Shown here: one piece after another, positions 53,679 through 61,761 of the stretch
Position numbering within the stretch: position 1 is the first letter of the stretch
How the letters are laid out: every line of letters begins with the position of its first letter
Source: Pseudomaricurvus alkylphenolicus
GTDB taxonomy: Bacteria; Pseudomonadota; Gammaproteobacteria; Pseudomonadales; Cellvibrionaceae
Direction of reading: 5' to 3'
Length of the DNA: 64,000 bases
NCBI RefSeq assembly: GCF_011683955.1
Contig: NZ_JAAQPI010000011.1
Span: forward strand, 1 to 64,000
Position numbers and translations under genes: made by a program
The notes under the pieces: model-generated
The model's database searches: none
What the model was told of the DNA's origin: nothing
What the model saw: the letters and a program-made list of their open reading frames with translations, nothing else

Positions 53679-53851
53679 GGTGCCTCAATCGCGGCGGTCG
53701 ACGGGCCCATTTTCAGAGCTGTCGGGCGGCCCTCCAGGCTGCCCTCGGTCACGAAAAAGCCCGGCAAAAGACGCCGGTCTTTTTCCCTCCTTCGGCGCCC
53801 TCTTTGATGCTCTGAAAATGGACCCGCCGACCGCCGCTAACACCGTGGTGC
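53679..53851 (+). repeat. Structured hairpin element, copy 2
   Basis: It opens with GGTGCCTCAATCG, as in copy 1. The left arm at 53691-53719 pairs with the right arm at 53809-53837 at 27 of 29 positions, with different base pairs from copies 1 and 3. The inner hairpin pairs GAAAAAG 53753-53759 with CTTTTTC 53779-53785, and CCGGC 53761-53765 with GCCGG 53773-53777. Arms are 89 bases apart, as in the other copies. Open frames crossing it on both strands are not called. Confidence 0.8.
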
Positions 53852-54273
53852 GTGTGGGTTTGTGCCTCAATTGTCAGGTTCTTGGTTGGATGTCGGGTCA
53901 ATAATGGAATGGTGGCCTGCACCAACTTGGTGCGGGCCGGGCTTTTGGCACTTAATCTCTCGTTACCACGGTGCTTATTTATTTAGGCGTCAACTTCGGA
54001 AAACACGCGACACTGGCACACTTTTCTACCTTTAACTGTGATCGGTTCCACTTTTGTTGGTGGGTGCTTACATCTGCTGCGATCGTGGTCACATCTGGCC
54101 TGATGTTGCCTTTATTGGCTTGACGGTGGGGTTAAAATGGAACTTTTCACAGAGGTGTTCGTCAAAAGCTTGGCGAACCGCGCATTTTTAGGTATAAACC
54201 TTGCTCTCATTGCTCAAGAGTCGCCCAGCGCGGTTCAAGAATAAGCCATAAGAAGGGCATTAGGGGAATAACA
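53852..54273. other. Intergenic region with a structured segment
   Basis: No gene is supported in these 422 bases. Near the right end, GAACCGCGC at 54175-54183 pairs with GCGCGGTTC at 54228-54236, extended by CTTG and CAAG outside it, just upstream of the small ORF at 54274. The stem would fit a structured leader or a small RNA. No tRNA-like fold is seen. Confidence 0.4.
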
Positions 54274-54414
54274 ATGAAATTAGACGTACTTACTGTGGCA
54301 GTGTTTGTTTTTGCCGTCGGGGTCATGGCCAGCGCTATGGATTTAAGCGAGGCTTTTGCCGACGAACCTCTGCCTCCGACAGCTCTGCAGCAAGGTACTA
54401 CCGCTCAGCGCTGA
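54274..54414 (+). CDS. Very small exported or membrane peptide
   Basis: An ATG preceded by TAGGGGAATAAC opens a 46-codon frame. The peptide has a hydrophobic stretch (LTVAVFVFAVGVMASAM) that could be a signal peptide or a single membrane anchor. A short polar tail follows (DEPLPPTALQQGTTAQR). I do not recognise it. A stem upstream (54169-54239) and palindromes downstream suggest it is transcribed on its own. Confidence 0.45.
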   Translation: MKLDVLTVAVFVFAVGVMASAMDLSEAFADEPLPPTALQQGTTAQR

Positions 54415-54651
54415 TCGTGATATCGGCCTGGTATGGATGCCGGGCCTGTTGACTTCTCCCTCCAAGCACTCTCTTTATCCAAACACTGTCTTAACAATCT
54501 GGCGCGGTCACGTCGGCGTTCCCGTGCGTGGGAAGATCCGCGTTAGGGAGGAATAGGTAGCGGGCCCGATACCGCTGGGCCCACCGGCTTCGTCAAAGCT
54601 CCCCTAATCAGCTTTGGCGACGAAGAGGGTCGGTCGCCTAGACGGGGTCGC
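54415..54651. other. Intergenic palindromes and 13-base tandem repeat
   Basis: GGGCCC at 54562-54567 pairs with GGGCCC at 54577-54582. AAAGCT at 54595-54600 pairs with AGCTTT at 54610-54615, with CGTC and GACG outside. GGTCGCCTAGACG occurs at 54632-54644 and again at 54646-54658, and the second copy carries the stop codon of the minus-strand gene. No gene is seen. Confidence 0.5.
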
Positions 54652-54933
54652 CTAGACGCGAAATTCCATCTGCTCGGATCCGCTGGCCAGTCGCGAGAAG
54701 ATGCCAACGCAATCGATGGTTTCGGGGCGGCTGTTGTCGCTGGAGATGGCATCGACCTGGTCGATGCTGATACCGCCGGCGTTCAGTTCCTGCATTTTGC
54801 GAGCCGCAAGTTTACGCAGTACGCCACCGCTGGATTGAAACGGGTCTGCGTGGAACTGGGCGCAGTAGCGTACCCAGAATTGTTCACCGGTGTTGGACCA
54901 GTGAGCCAGTGAGAAGTATCCGCGATATACCAT
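54652..54933 (-). CDS. Small soluble protein, unrecognised
   Basis: The ATG at 54933 with GGAG upstream gives 93 residues; an earlier in-frame start at 54945 is less likely. The protein has no signal peptide or membrane helix. Motif-like stretches are YRGYFSLAHWSNTGEQFWVR and a C-terminal CVGIFSRLASGSEQMEFRV. I recognise no family. Its TAG stop lies in a 13-base tandem repeat, so a duplication may have set the C-terminal end. Confidence 0.55.
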   Translation of the reverse strand: MVYRGYFSLAHWSNTGEQFWVRYCAQFHADPFQSSGGVLRKLAARKMQELNAGGISIDQVDAISSDNSRPETIDCVGIFSRLASGSEQMEFRV

Positions 54934-55104
54934 AAATAACTCCAACCAACGGGCTTGTGGCCCGTGAAAGTTTGTAGTGACGGGGTAAGGCGTCGCTACA
55001 GATCTGTCATTACCTGAAGCGGTGGGTTCCGCTGCTCAGGTGTGTTCAATATGTCAGTGAATGGCTGAATGCTGACTGAATAGTACCAGCTGGTCAGCCA
55101 ATCG

Positions 55105-56196
55105 TTAATCCTGGTGATTGATGTAGACCCTGGGGGTTCGCAGGGGCATGCGGGTAATCAGCTCGTAGCCAATGGTACCCGCTCGCTCAGCGATGTCATT
55201 GACCGCGAGCTGTTGTCCCCAACACTCTACCTCGTCACCTACCTGTACGACGGTTAAGTCCGTCACATCCACAGTAATCATGTCCATAGAAACGCGACCG
55301 GCCAGTTGTGCCTGTTGGCCATTGACCATAATGGGGGTGCCGTTGGGGGCGTGGCGGGGGTAGCCATCGCCGTAGCCCATGGCTACGGTAGCAATCACGG
55401 AGCGGCGCTGGGCGATCCAGCTGCGGCCGTAGCCGACGGTTTCACCGGGTTCTATGGTGCGCAGGCCAATGATTTTGGACTTGAGAGTCATCACTGGCTT
55501 GAGTTTGTCCGCTTCGGGGTGGCTGCCCGGGAAAGGCGAGGCGCCGTAGAGCATGATGCCGGGGCGGTTGTAATCGCCGCGGGATTGTTCCCAGCCCAAT
55601 ATGCCAGCGGAGTTGGCCATGCTGACGGGGGCGTTAATGCCTTCGGCCATGGCGGCAAAGTTGTCGATTTGTTGCTGGGTAAAGTCGCTGTCCAGTTCAT
55701 CGGCGGCGGCAAAGTGGGTCGCCAGGACGATGTCGTTGTCTACATGGGGGAGTGGTTGGAGTTTCTCCCAGGACTGACGCAGTTGTTCGTCCATGAGGCC
55801 CAGGCGGTGCATGCCGGAGTCGGCTTTGAGCCAGACCCTTACCGGAGTATCGATTTCGGCGTTGGCAATCATGTCGACCTGCTCGGGGCCGCTGGCCATC
55901 AACCAGAACTCTTGTTCGCTGGCGGTCTTAACTTCGTCGCTTTCAAACGGGCCTTCAAGCAGAAGAATGGGTTTGCGAATACCGGCTTCGCGCAATTCAA
56001 TGGCTTCCTCGATACAGGCGACAGCGAGGGCGGGAGCCAGAGGCTCCAGAGTTTTTGCCACTTCCACGGCGCCATGACCATAGGCGTTGGCCTTTACCAC
56101 ACCCAAGGTCTGGGCGGAGGGCGCCAGGCTCTGCGCCAACTGAAAGTTGTGGCGCACGGCGGCGAGGTCAACAATGGCTTGGGCGGGACGACTCAT
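55105..56196 (-). CDS. alr: Alanine racemase
   Basis: The ATG at 56196 gives 363 residues, the usual length. The PLP lysine is in VVKANAYGHG near residue 35, and the second catalytic Tyr region is ETVGYGRSWIAQ. The C-terminal beta domain ends GYELITRMPLRTPRVYI. It interconverts L- and D-alanine for peptidoglycan or catabolism. It follows the D-amino-acid aminotransferase gene on the same strand (gap 268 bases with repeats), an unusual but meaningful neighbourhood. Confidence 0.96.
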   Translation of the reverse strand: MSRPAQAIVDLAAVRHNFQLAQSLAPSAQTLGVVKANAYGHGAVEVAKTLEPLAPALAVACIEEAIELREAGIRKPILLLEGPFESDEVKTASEQEFWLMASGPEQVDMIANAEIDTPVRVWLKADSGMHRLGLMDEQLRQSWEKLQPLPHVDNDIVLATHFAAADELDSDFTQQQIDNFAAMAEGINAPVSMANSAGILGWEQSRGDYNRPGIMLYGASPFPGSHPEADKLKPVMTLKSKIIGLRTIEPGETVGYGRSWIAQRRSVIATVAMGYGDGYPRHAPNGTPIMVNGQQAQLAGRVSMDMITVDVTDLTVVQVGDEVECWGQQLAVNDIAERAGTIGYELITRMPLRTPRVYINHQD

Positions 56197-56322
56197 GGCA
56201 TCAATCTCGGTTATAAAATGCCCGCCGTGGTGGGCCACGGCGGGCTAAGATCGCGGTATCACCGCTATTTCGTCTTGCAATCAGTAATAAATTCTATTTT
56301 GTCACACAGCTTCACCACACAG

Positions 56323-56437
56323 CGTAGGGGGGATTAGCGAAGCGTAATCCACCTTTGACTGGGAATCTGCCACATCATCGGTGGATTCCAACAGTAGGCG
56401 CTTTAGGCGACGGCTTCGCCTAATCCACCCTTCTACG
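56323..56437. repeat. Inverted pair of short palindromic repeats (BIME-like)
   Basis: The first unit at 56323-56353 reads CGTAGGGGGGATTAGC and returns as GCGTAATCCACC. The second at 56380-56437 reads GGTGGATTCC and returns through CCTAATCCACCC to CTACG in the opposite sense. The family and the paired layout match 41544-41730. The pair occupies most of the gap between alr and the aminotransferase gene. Confidence 0.7.
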
Positions 56438-56464
56438 TGAGAACGTGATGTAACAAAGCAGTTA

Positions 56465-57322
56465 TTAGTAATCGTACTTGCTGGCGCTGTAGAGTTTCTG
56501 AGCGGCTTCCCATACGTCGCCGATCTGACCGTTGCCGATGGGCTTACCGTCCACTTCAACCACCGCGGCGATTTCTTTGGAGGAGGAGGTCACCCATACT
56601 TCGTCAGCGGCAAACACTTCTTCCATGGTCACGATGCGCTCTTCGACTTTGATGGAGCCATCTTTGCGCAAGATGTCCAGCAGCATGTAACGGGTAATAC
56701 CGGGCAGGATCTGGTTGTCCAGTGGTGGTGTGGCAACTACGCCGTCTTTCACAACGTAGGCGTTACAGGCAGAGGCTTCGGTCAGTTCGTTGTTGGCATT
56801 GAACAGCAGGGTTTCGTTGGCGCCCTGAGAGTAACCGTGCTGAAAGTGCATGACATTGCCCAGCAGCGCAGTGGATTTAATGTGGCAGCGTTCCCAGCGC
56901 AGGTCGCGGGTGGTGCTGACTTTGTAACCCTTGGCCTGGGTTTTGTCGGCAACCGGTGCAGCGGGAATTTCAAAAGCAAAAGCGAAAACGGTGGGAGGTA
57001 CGCCTTCCGGGTAAGCGTGGAAACGTTTGCTGTCGGCACCACGGCTCACGTGCAGGTAGATACCCAGGTTGCCACTGCCGTTTTTTTCGATCAGCCCCTG
57101 ACACACGTCACGCCATTGCTCCACAGACCAGTTAAAGTCGATGCCGATTTCACGCATGCCATTGTTCATGCGTTCGATGTGGGGGGCGAAACCTACCAGC
57201 TTGCCGTCGTAGGAGGGAACAACTTCGTAGATGCCATCGCCAAACAAAAAACCGCGATCCATGGGGGAGATTTTCGCCTCTTCCATTGGCATAAATGAAT
57301 CATTCAGGAAAACAATGCTCAT
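56465..57322 (-). CDS. D-amino-acid aminotransferase (class IV, D-alanine transaminase)
   Basis: The ATG at 57322 with AAAGGTGACACC upstream gives 285 residues. The protein is a fold-IV PLP aminotransferase. Typical segments are RGFLFGDGIYEVVPSYDGK near 23-41, the PLP lysine in CHIKSTALLGNVMH near 147, and ELTEASACNAYVVKDGVV. The length and FGDGIYEVV resemble Bacillus D-alanine transaminase more than branched-chain enzymes. D-alanine plus 2-oxoglutarate to D-glutamate is therefore likely, but a 4-amino-4-deoxychorismate lyase-like or branched-chain role is not excluded. Confidence 0.85.
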   Translation of the reverse strand: MSIVFLNDSFMPMEEAKISPMDRGFLFGDGIYEVVPSYDGKLVGFAPHIERMNNGMREIGIDFNWSVEQWRDVCQGLIEKNGSGNLGIYLHVSRGADSKRFHAYPEGVPPTVFAFAFEIPAAPVADKTQAKGYKVSTTRDLRWERCHIKSTALLGNVMHFQHGYSQGANETLLFNANNELTEASACNAYVVKDGVVATPPLDNQILPGITRYMLLDILRKDGSIKVEERIVTMEEVFAADEVWVTSSSKEIAAVVEVDGKPIGNGQIGDVWEAAQKLYSASKYDY

Positions 57323-57369
57323 GGTGTCACCTTTTATCTCGGGCACGCGGGGCCCGTTCAAAACGTCTG

Positions 57370-57385
57370 TTATCAATGGGGCAAA
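57370..57385. promoter_or_regulatory. Motif shared with the pxp upstream region
   Basis: TTATCAATGGGGCAAA on the plus strand lies 48 bases before the aminotransferase start. The complement strand at 62641-62657, upstream of the DUF1445/pxp genes, reads TTATCAATTTGGGCAAA. Two control regions of one gene cluster sharing this motif could mean one regulator, such as the LysR protein between them. Confidence 0.35.
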
Positions 57386-57431
57386 CTTTATCATAGGGGT
57401 TTGGGAGAAAAATAAGTGATCTCCCACTTTA

Positions 57432-57479
57432 TTAGACGATTCCCCGGATAAGGGGGGCAAAAATCGAGAAATCGTCTAA
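57432..57479. promoter_or_regulatory. Long inverted repeat between lysR and the aminotransferase gene
   Basis: TTAGACGATT at 57432-57441 and AATCGTCTAA at 57470-57479 are perfect inverted repeats of ten bases separated by 28 bases. CCCC and GGGG near the centre can pair as a nested stem. It may be an operator for the aminotransferase gene or a transcript end for lysR. Confidence 0.45.
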
Positions 57480-57536
57480 ATTGCCGATAGGACAACCAGA
57501 ATAGGCAGTCGGAAATGGTCAGTGGGTTTCGCTGTG

Positions 57537-58430
57537 TTATTCGCCGCTGATAATGTCCCGGCTGCTGTCGGCGAGTAATCGCGGCAGGATGCGATCATCA
57601 TCCATGCGCCAGTTACTGCTGAAGTCGAGCGCCGGAGGTGGCTGCACGGTATCCAGCTCCATCAGTTGTTCCTGTTCCAGACAATCCGCCACCAGCGGTT
57701 TGGGCAGGAGGGTTATACCCAGACCCTGTCTTGCCAGGGTCAGCAGGCTTTCCACTGAGCTGCAGGTGTGCAGCATGGGCCGGCTGTCGGCCAGGGGCCG
57801 GAAGAAGTCTTGCAGGTACTGCCAGGGGCGGGTGTTGCGGGGGAAGCTGAGTACCGGAAAGCGCGCCAGTTGGTCCAGCTCCAATGTACCCGACAGGCTG
57901 CTATGCTCATCGAGTAACATGGGAGCGGCTACCCAGCATTGCTCATAACTGCACAATGGTTGGCTGGCCATGGCATTGGAGTGCTCACGGGCGACCATCA
58001 GGGCGAGGTCCAGTTGGTGATTTTCCAGCTGCTTTTGCAGATTGGTGGAGATATCCACCGCGATCTCGAATTCGATCAGCGGGAACTGCTCTCGCCAATG
58101 GCTGAGCAGTGGCCCCACCCACAGATAGGCGAGGGTATCGGCAATACCAACTTTAATGTTGCCGGTCTCGGGCACTTCCTCGCTGATCTGGTTTTTCATT
58201 TCACGGCTGATGGCCACCAGTTTTTCGGCGTAGGGCAGCAACTGCTGGCCGCGGGCTGTAAGACGGGTGCCGCCAGTGTCGCGAATAAACAGCTTCACGC
58301 CGAGTTCTGATTCCAGGGCGGCAATCCGTGCTGATACCGCCGGCTGGGTAGCGTGCAGTTGACGGGCCGCGGCGTGGAAGCTTTCCAGGTGCGCCACCTT
58401 AACGAAGGTCATCAAATTTCGAATTCGCAT
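57537..58430 (-). CDS. LysR-family transcriptional regulator
   Basis: The 297-residue protein has an N-terminal winged helix (AARQLHATQPAVSARIAALE at about 21-40) and a LysR substrate-binding domain (from about 90, PETGNIKVGIADTLAYLWVG). It sits between the D-glutamate cyclase-like gene and the aminotransferase gene on the same strand, so it is the natural local regulator of the cluster. The inducer could be a D-amino acid or 5-oxoproline, but this is inference. Confidence 0.93.
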   Translation of the reverse strand: MRIRNLMTFVKVAHLESFHAAARQLHATQPAVSARIAALESELGVKLFIRDTGGTRLTARGQQLLPYAEKLVAISREMKNQISEEVPETGNIKVGIADTLAYLWVGPLLSHWREQFPLIEFEIAVDISTNLQKQLENHQLDLALMVAREHSNAMASQPLCSYEQCWVAAPMLLDEHSSLSGTLELDQLARFPVLSFPRNTRPWQYLQDFFRPLADSRPMLHTCSSVESLLTLARQGLGITLLPKPLVADCLEQEQLMELDTVQPPPALDFSSNWRMDDDRILPRLLADSSRDIISGE

Positions 58431-58507
58431 AGTTCGATCCCGTTATCCACGTTAAACCAGGCCCGCAAGGAGCGTTTATCTATATCTTTGAGTACTGCGG
58501 CGGACGA

Positions 58508-59374
58508 TCAGGCAAACCCGGTCGCTTTGCGCAGTTCCTCAATCACACTAATCCCCTCGGAGGCGGGCATGCCGTCCTCAGTGAGGGTGTTCTCTCTGCT
58601 GACGCCATCGACACTGCCGCGCTCTGACAGGTACTGCAGAATTTTGAGGCTGTCGATCTCGCCCAGCAGATCTTTCTGTTCCCACCAACCGAGCATGGCG
58701 ATCAGGCCATGAGCGGCCCAGTTGGATACGTCCGCAATCACCAGTTCGGTACAAGTAGTGGCGGCGGGAACAATGTTCAAATTCTGCAGGGCATCGGAGA
58801 TATTGCCCATGCCGATTTCGTTGCCGCCGTCGCCGATGGCAATGGTGGGGCAATCCGCCTGCTGCAAGAAGGTATCAAAGCAGGCGGCGCGAGGGCTGAT
58901 GTCTTCGCCACGCATGTTGTAGTAGTTGCCATCGGCAGCCATGCCGGGACGTTCGATGGAGATAATCAACTCAGGTTGCAGGGCGGTCAGTGCCGATCTG
59001 GCTTCCTGCTCGCGCTCGCTGTGTGGTCCAACGATGATTTCCTGAATCCGATAGGTATCTGCCAATGCAGTAGACAGGGGCGCACCGCAGACAATCACCG
59101 GTTTGGCGCCCAGGGTTTCGAGTGCATCATAGAGGGCGATAGCGCCCACGGGGCCATCCGTTTCAAAAGTATCCACAACCGGGAAGCCGGTACCGATCAG
59201 AACGGTTGCGCCTTTTTGCTTATCCGTAACGGCTTTGATCAAACGTGCGGCACGGCGATAGTATCCGGCTTCCAGTGCCGGCTGCACGTCTTTCATGCCG
59301 CGCGGATTGCGGGCCACCAGAATGTCTTCGATCTGTTGGCTCAGGTCCTGTTCGTTAATGCTGGTATTGCTCAT
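58508..59374 (-). CDS. DUF4392 protein, D-glutamate cyclase C-terminal homologue
   Basis: The 288-residue cytosolic protein matches DUF4392. Its segments TGFPVVDTFETDGPVGAIAL, SIERPGMAADGNYYNMRGED and AIGDGGNEIGMGNISDA are typical of the family. In mammals this domain forms the C-terminal part of D-glutamate cyclase (DGLUCY), which turns D-glutamate into 5-oxo-D-proline. The DUF1445 half is encoded separately at 61762-62550. It lies ten bases after pxpC on the same strand and is probably in the same operon, supporting a role in the 5-oxoproline route. Activity of the split pair is untested. Confidence 0.87.
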   Translation of the reverse strand: MSNTSINEQDLSQQIEDILVARNPRGMKDVQPALEAGYYRRAARLIKAVTDKQKGATVLIGTGFPVVDTFETDGPVGAIALYDALETLGAKPVIVCGAPLSTALADTYRIQEIIVGPHSEREQEARSALTALQPELIISIERPGMAADGNYYNMRGEDISPRAACFDTFLQQADCPTIAIGDGGNEIGMGNISDALQNLNIVPAATTCTELVIADVSNWAAHGLIAMLGWWEQKDLLGEIDSLKILQYLSERGSVDGVSRENTLTEDGMPASEGISVIEELRKATGFA

Positions 59375-59383
59375 AAGACTTCT

Positions 59384-60325
59384 CTAATTCTCTTCAACCG
59401 CTTCCAGTTGCGCTGCACCAAAGCGACTGTGCGCCAGGTTCAGGGCGTTGTGAGCGCAATCGATGGTGATGGCACTAAAGTTGACTTTGCCGCCGGGCAT
59501 CAGCTGGGCCAGTTTGGCCAGATCCAGAGACAGCACGGAACCAATCTTGGGGTAGCCACCAATGGTCTGGCGGTCATTCATTAATACGATGGGTTGCCCG
59601 TCGGCGGGAACCTGGATGGCACCCAGGCAAATTCCCTCGGACAGGATTCCCTCGATACTGGAAACCACCTGCGGTCCGGTCAGGCGATAACCCATACGGT
59701 CACAGCGCTCGCTCACCTCAAAGGTGTTGTGGAAAAACAGACGCTGTTGCACCCGATCGAAGGTGTGTTCCTGATAGCCGGGAATGACTCGCAGGGTGAT
59801 CTCGTTGCTGTACTCGGGGCGCTCGTCTTCGGGGACTTGCCAGAGAGACTCGCTGGTGTCGGGGTTACAGGCAATCTCATCACCTGCTTTCAGGGGGGCG
59901 CCGTCAAAACCGCCCAGGCTTTCGCGCACAACGGTTGCGGTACTGCCAAAGCTGGGGTCCACCTGGAAGCCGCCCGCGACTGCAATATAAGCTCTGCAAC
60001 CGTTGGTGGTGTAGCCAAGCTCCAATGTGTCGCCGGACTTAAGAATATGGGTCTGCCAGCGTTCCGCTTCCGCGCCGTTGATCTTTAGCGGCATTTCACC
60101 GCCGGTGACGGCGACGCGGGTATCGACATTGACCTGGAGCTTGAGTCCACCCACGCTGACTTCGATGGCGGTAGCACCGGGCTCGTTTTCGCAGAGCCGG
60201 TTGGCCCAGTGAAACGCCAGCGGATCCATAGGGCCGCCATTGGTGAGACCGATCTGGTGTTTACCGAAACGACCGGCGTCCTGCAGCAGGGCCAGAATGC
60301 CGGGGTTGATAATCTTCACACTCAT
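59384..60325 (-). CDS. pxpC: 5-oxoprolinase subunit C
   Basis: The 313-residue protein belongs to the biotin-dependent carboxyltransferase-like (KipA/AHS2) family. It has NPGILALLQDAGRFGKHQIG at residues 7-26 and later QTIGGYPKIGSVLSLDLAKL near the C terminus. With PxpA and PxpB it forms ATP-dependent 5-oxoprolinase. Its ATG overlaps the pxpB stop (ATGA), which implies coupled translation. Confidence 0.94.
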   Translation of the reverse strand: MSVKIINPGILALLQDAGRFGKHQIGLTNGGPMDPLAFHWANRLCENEPGATAIEVSVGGLKLQVNVDTRVAVTGGEMPLKINGAEAERWQTHILKSGDTLELGYTTNGCRAYIAVAGGFQVDPSFGSTATVVRESLGGFDGAPLKAGDEIACNPDTSESLWQVPEDERPEYSNEITLRVIPGYQEHTFDRVQQRLFFHNTFEVSERCDRMGYRLTGPQVVSSIEGILSEGICLGAIQVPADGQPIVLMNDRQTIGGYPKIGSVLSLDLAKLAQLMPGGKVNFSAITIDCAHNALNLAHSRFGAAQLEAVEEN

Positions 60326-61017
60326 TCGATACCTCCCTCGGGCAGTTCACCGCCCAGCGCTAAAAACTCCTCCCGTTCAATGGATTTGAAACGTACCCGA
60401 TCACCCACGGTGACCGGCATGGTGGGTTCAGCCTGGGGATCGAACATGGGCGTGGGGCAAAGACCAATCAGATTCCAGCCACCAGGAGAGACCGCTGGGT
60501 ATACAGCAGTTTGTTGGTCGGCAATGGCAACGGCGCCTTTGGGAACCTTCTGACGGGGAGTGCTTAAGCGGGGTGCGGCAATGCGCTCGTTAACCTGACC
60601 CAGATAGGCGAAACCAGGCGCAAAGCCAATCGCGTATACGCGATATTCATCGCCCTGGTGCAGATCGATCACCTCTTGCACGCTCATTTGTGCGCGGTCT
60701 GCCAGTGCGGCCAGATCGGGACCGGATTCTTCAGAGTAATACACGGGCAGTTCTACCAGGCGACCTTCGCCTACCACAGCATCGTTATCATCACCGGCGG
60801 CGCTGTGTATTGCTTGACGCACGGCCAAATGGTCGGTCAGCAATGGATTAAACAGCACCAATAGCGAGGCGTAAGAAGGTACCAGATCAATCAGACCGTC
60901 ACCCAGCAAGCCGGGCAGACGCTGGGCAGTCTGTTGAACCCGCGCGGAGATGGTGGGACTGGTCTCCTCCCCGAAATAAATGATCAGGGCGTTTTCGCCC
61001 GCGACGTGAATCTTCAT
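60322..61017 (-). CDS. pxpB: 5-oxoprolinase subunit B
   Basis: The 231-residue protein is of the KipI/AHS1 family, recognised by AIGFAPGFAYLGQVNERIAA and TAVYPAVSPGGWNLIGLCPT. It works with PxpC and PxpA in ATP-dependent opening of 5-oxoproline to glutamate. Starts and stops of pxpA-pxpB-pxpC overlap by four bases each. The KipI name comes from a sporulation kinase inhibitor in Bacillus; this gene is clearly in the metabolic context. Confidence 0.94.
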   Translation of the reverse strand: MKIHVAGENALIIYFGEETSPTISARVQQTAQRLPGLLGDGLIDLVPSYASLLVLFNPLLTDHLAVRQAIHSAAGDDNDAVVGEGRLVELPVYYSEESGPDLAALADRAQMSVQEVIDLHQGDEYRVYAIGFAPGFAYLGQVNERIAAPRLSTPRQKVPKGAVAIADQQTAVYPAVSPGGWNLIGLCPTPMFDPQAEPTMPVTVGDRVRFKSIEREEFLALGGELPEGGIE

Positions 61018-61748
61018 GCCGTGATCAGCTCCCGGATGGCTTCAATTGCTTGCACGCCTTCCATATTGTCGCCATGTACGCACAGGGTATCAGCCTGCAG
61101 GTTGAGGGTGTGGCCACTGACGGTAGTGATGGTGCCTTCGTCATTGAGCTGCTTGACCTGAGCCAGCATTTTTTCGCGCGTGTGCACGGCACCGGGCTTG
61201 GAACGGGCCAACAGGCGGCCATCATCGTCGTAACAGCGGTCGGCAAAGGCTTCAAAGTATAGTTTCAGGCCTCGGTTGGCGGCTTCTTCCCGATGCAGGT
61301 CGGCATTGGGGGTGGCTTGCAGCATCAGACGGATGGGGCGGTGGTAAGCGGCCATGGCGTCCATGATGGCGTGGCGAACAGCGTCCTTGGCCATCATGTC
61401 GTTGTAGAGCGCACCGTGGGGTTTGGCGTAGGCCAGCTCCAGGCCCTGGCTGCGGGCCATGCCATCGAGTGCGGAGATCTGGTAGGTAATAAATGCTTTG
61501 ATCTCGTCGCCAGAGCAGTTCATGGAGCGGCGGCCGAAACCCACAAGGTCCGGGTAGCTGGGGTGAGCACCGACGGTAACTTCGTGTTGTTTGGCCAGGG
61601 TCAGGGTTTTGTTGATCACCAGAGGATCGCCACCGTGAAAGCCACAGGCGATATTGGCCTGGTCTATGTGAGGCATAACGGCCTCGTCCATGCCCATTTT
61701 CCAGGAGCCGAAGCTCTCGCCCAGGTCGCAGTTGAGTAACAGTGCCAT
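61014..61748 (-). CDS. pxpA: 5-oxoprolinase subunit A (LamB/YcsF family)
   Basis: The ATG at 61748 gives 244 residues; the frame beyond it is shadow of the DUF1445 gene. The family signature LNCDLGESFGSWKMG lies at the start, with HIDQANIACGFHGGDP at about 27-42 and VGAHPSYPDLVGFGRR after it. The protein provides the LamB/YcsF subunit of 5-oxoprolinase. It lies 13 bases after the DUF1445 gene, so the whole block from 62550 down to 59384, probably to 58508, is one transcript. Confidence 0.95.
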   Translation of the reverse strand: MALLLNCDLGESFGSWKMGMDEAVMPHIDQANIACGFHGGDPLVINKTLTLAKQHEVTVGAHPSYPDLVGFGRRSMNCSGDEIKAFITYQISALDGMARSQGLELAYAKPHGALYNDMMAKDAVRHAIMDAMAAYHRPIRLMLQATPNADLHREEAANRGLKLYFEAFADRCYDDDGRLLARSKPGAVHTREKMLAQVKQLNDEGTITTVSGHTLNLQADTLCVHGDNMEGVQAIEAIRELITA

Positions 61749-61761
61749 AAGTCTCGTCTCC

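Noticed and set aside
53680-53904. Open frames of 61-74 codons on both strands near 53.7 kb
   Set aside because: They cover the second copy of the hairpin element, and the covariation of stems explains the conservation better than coding does.
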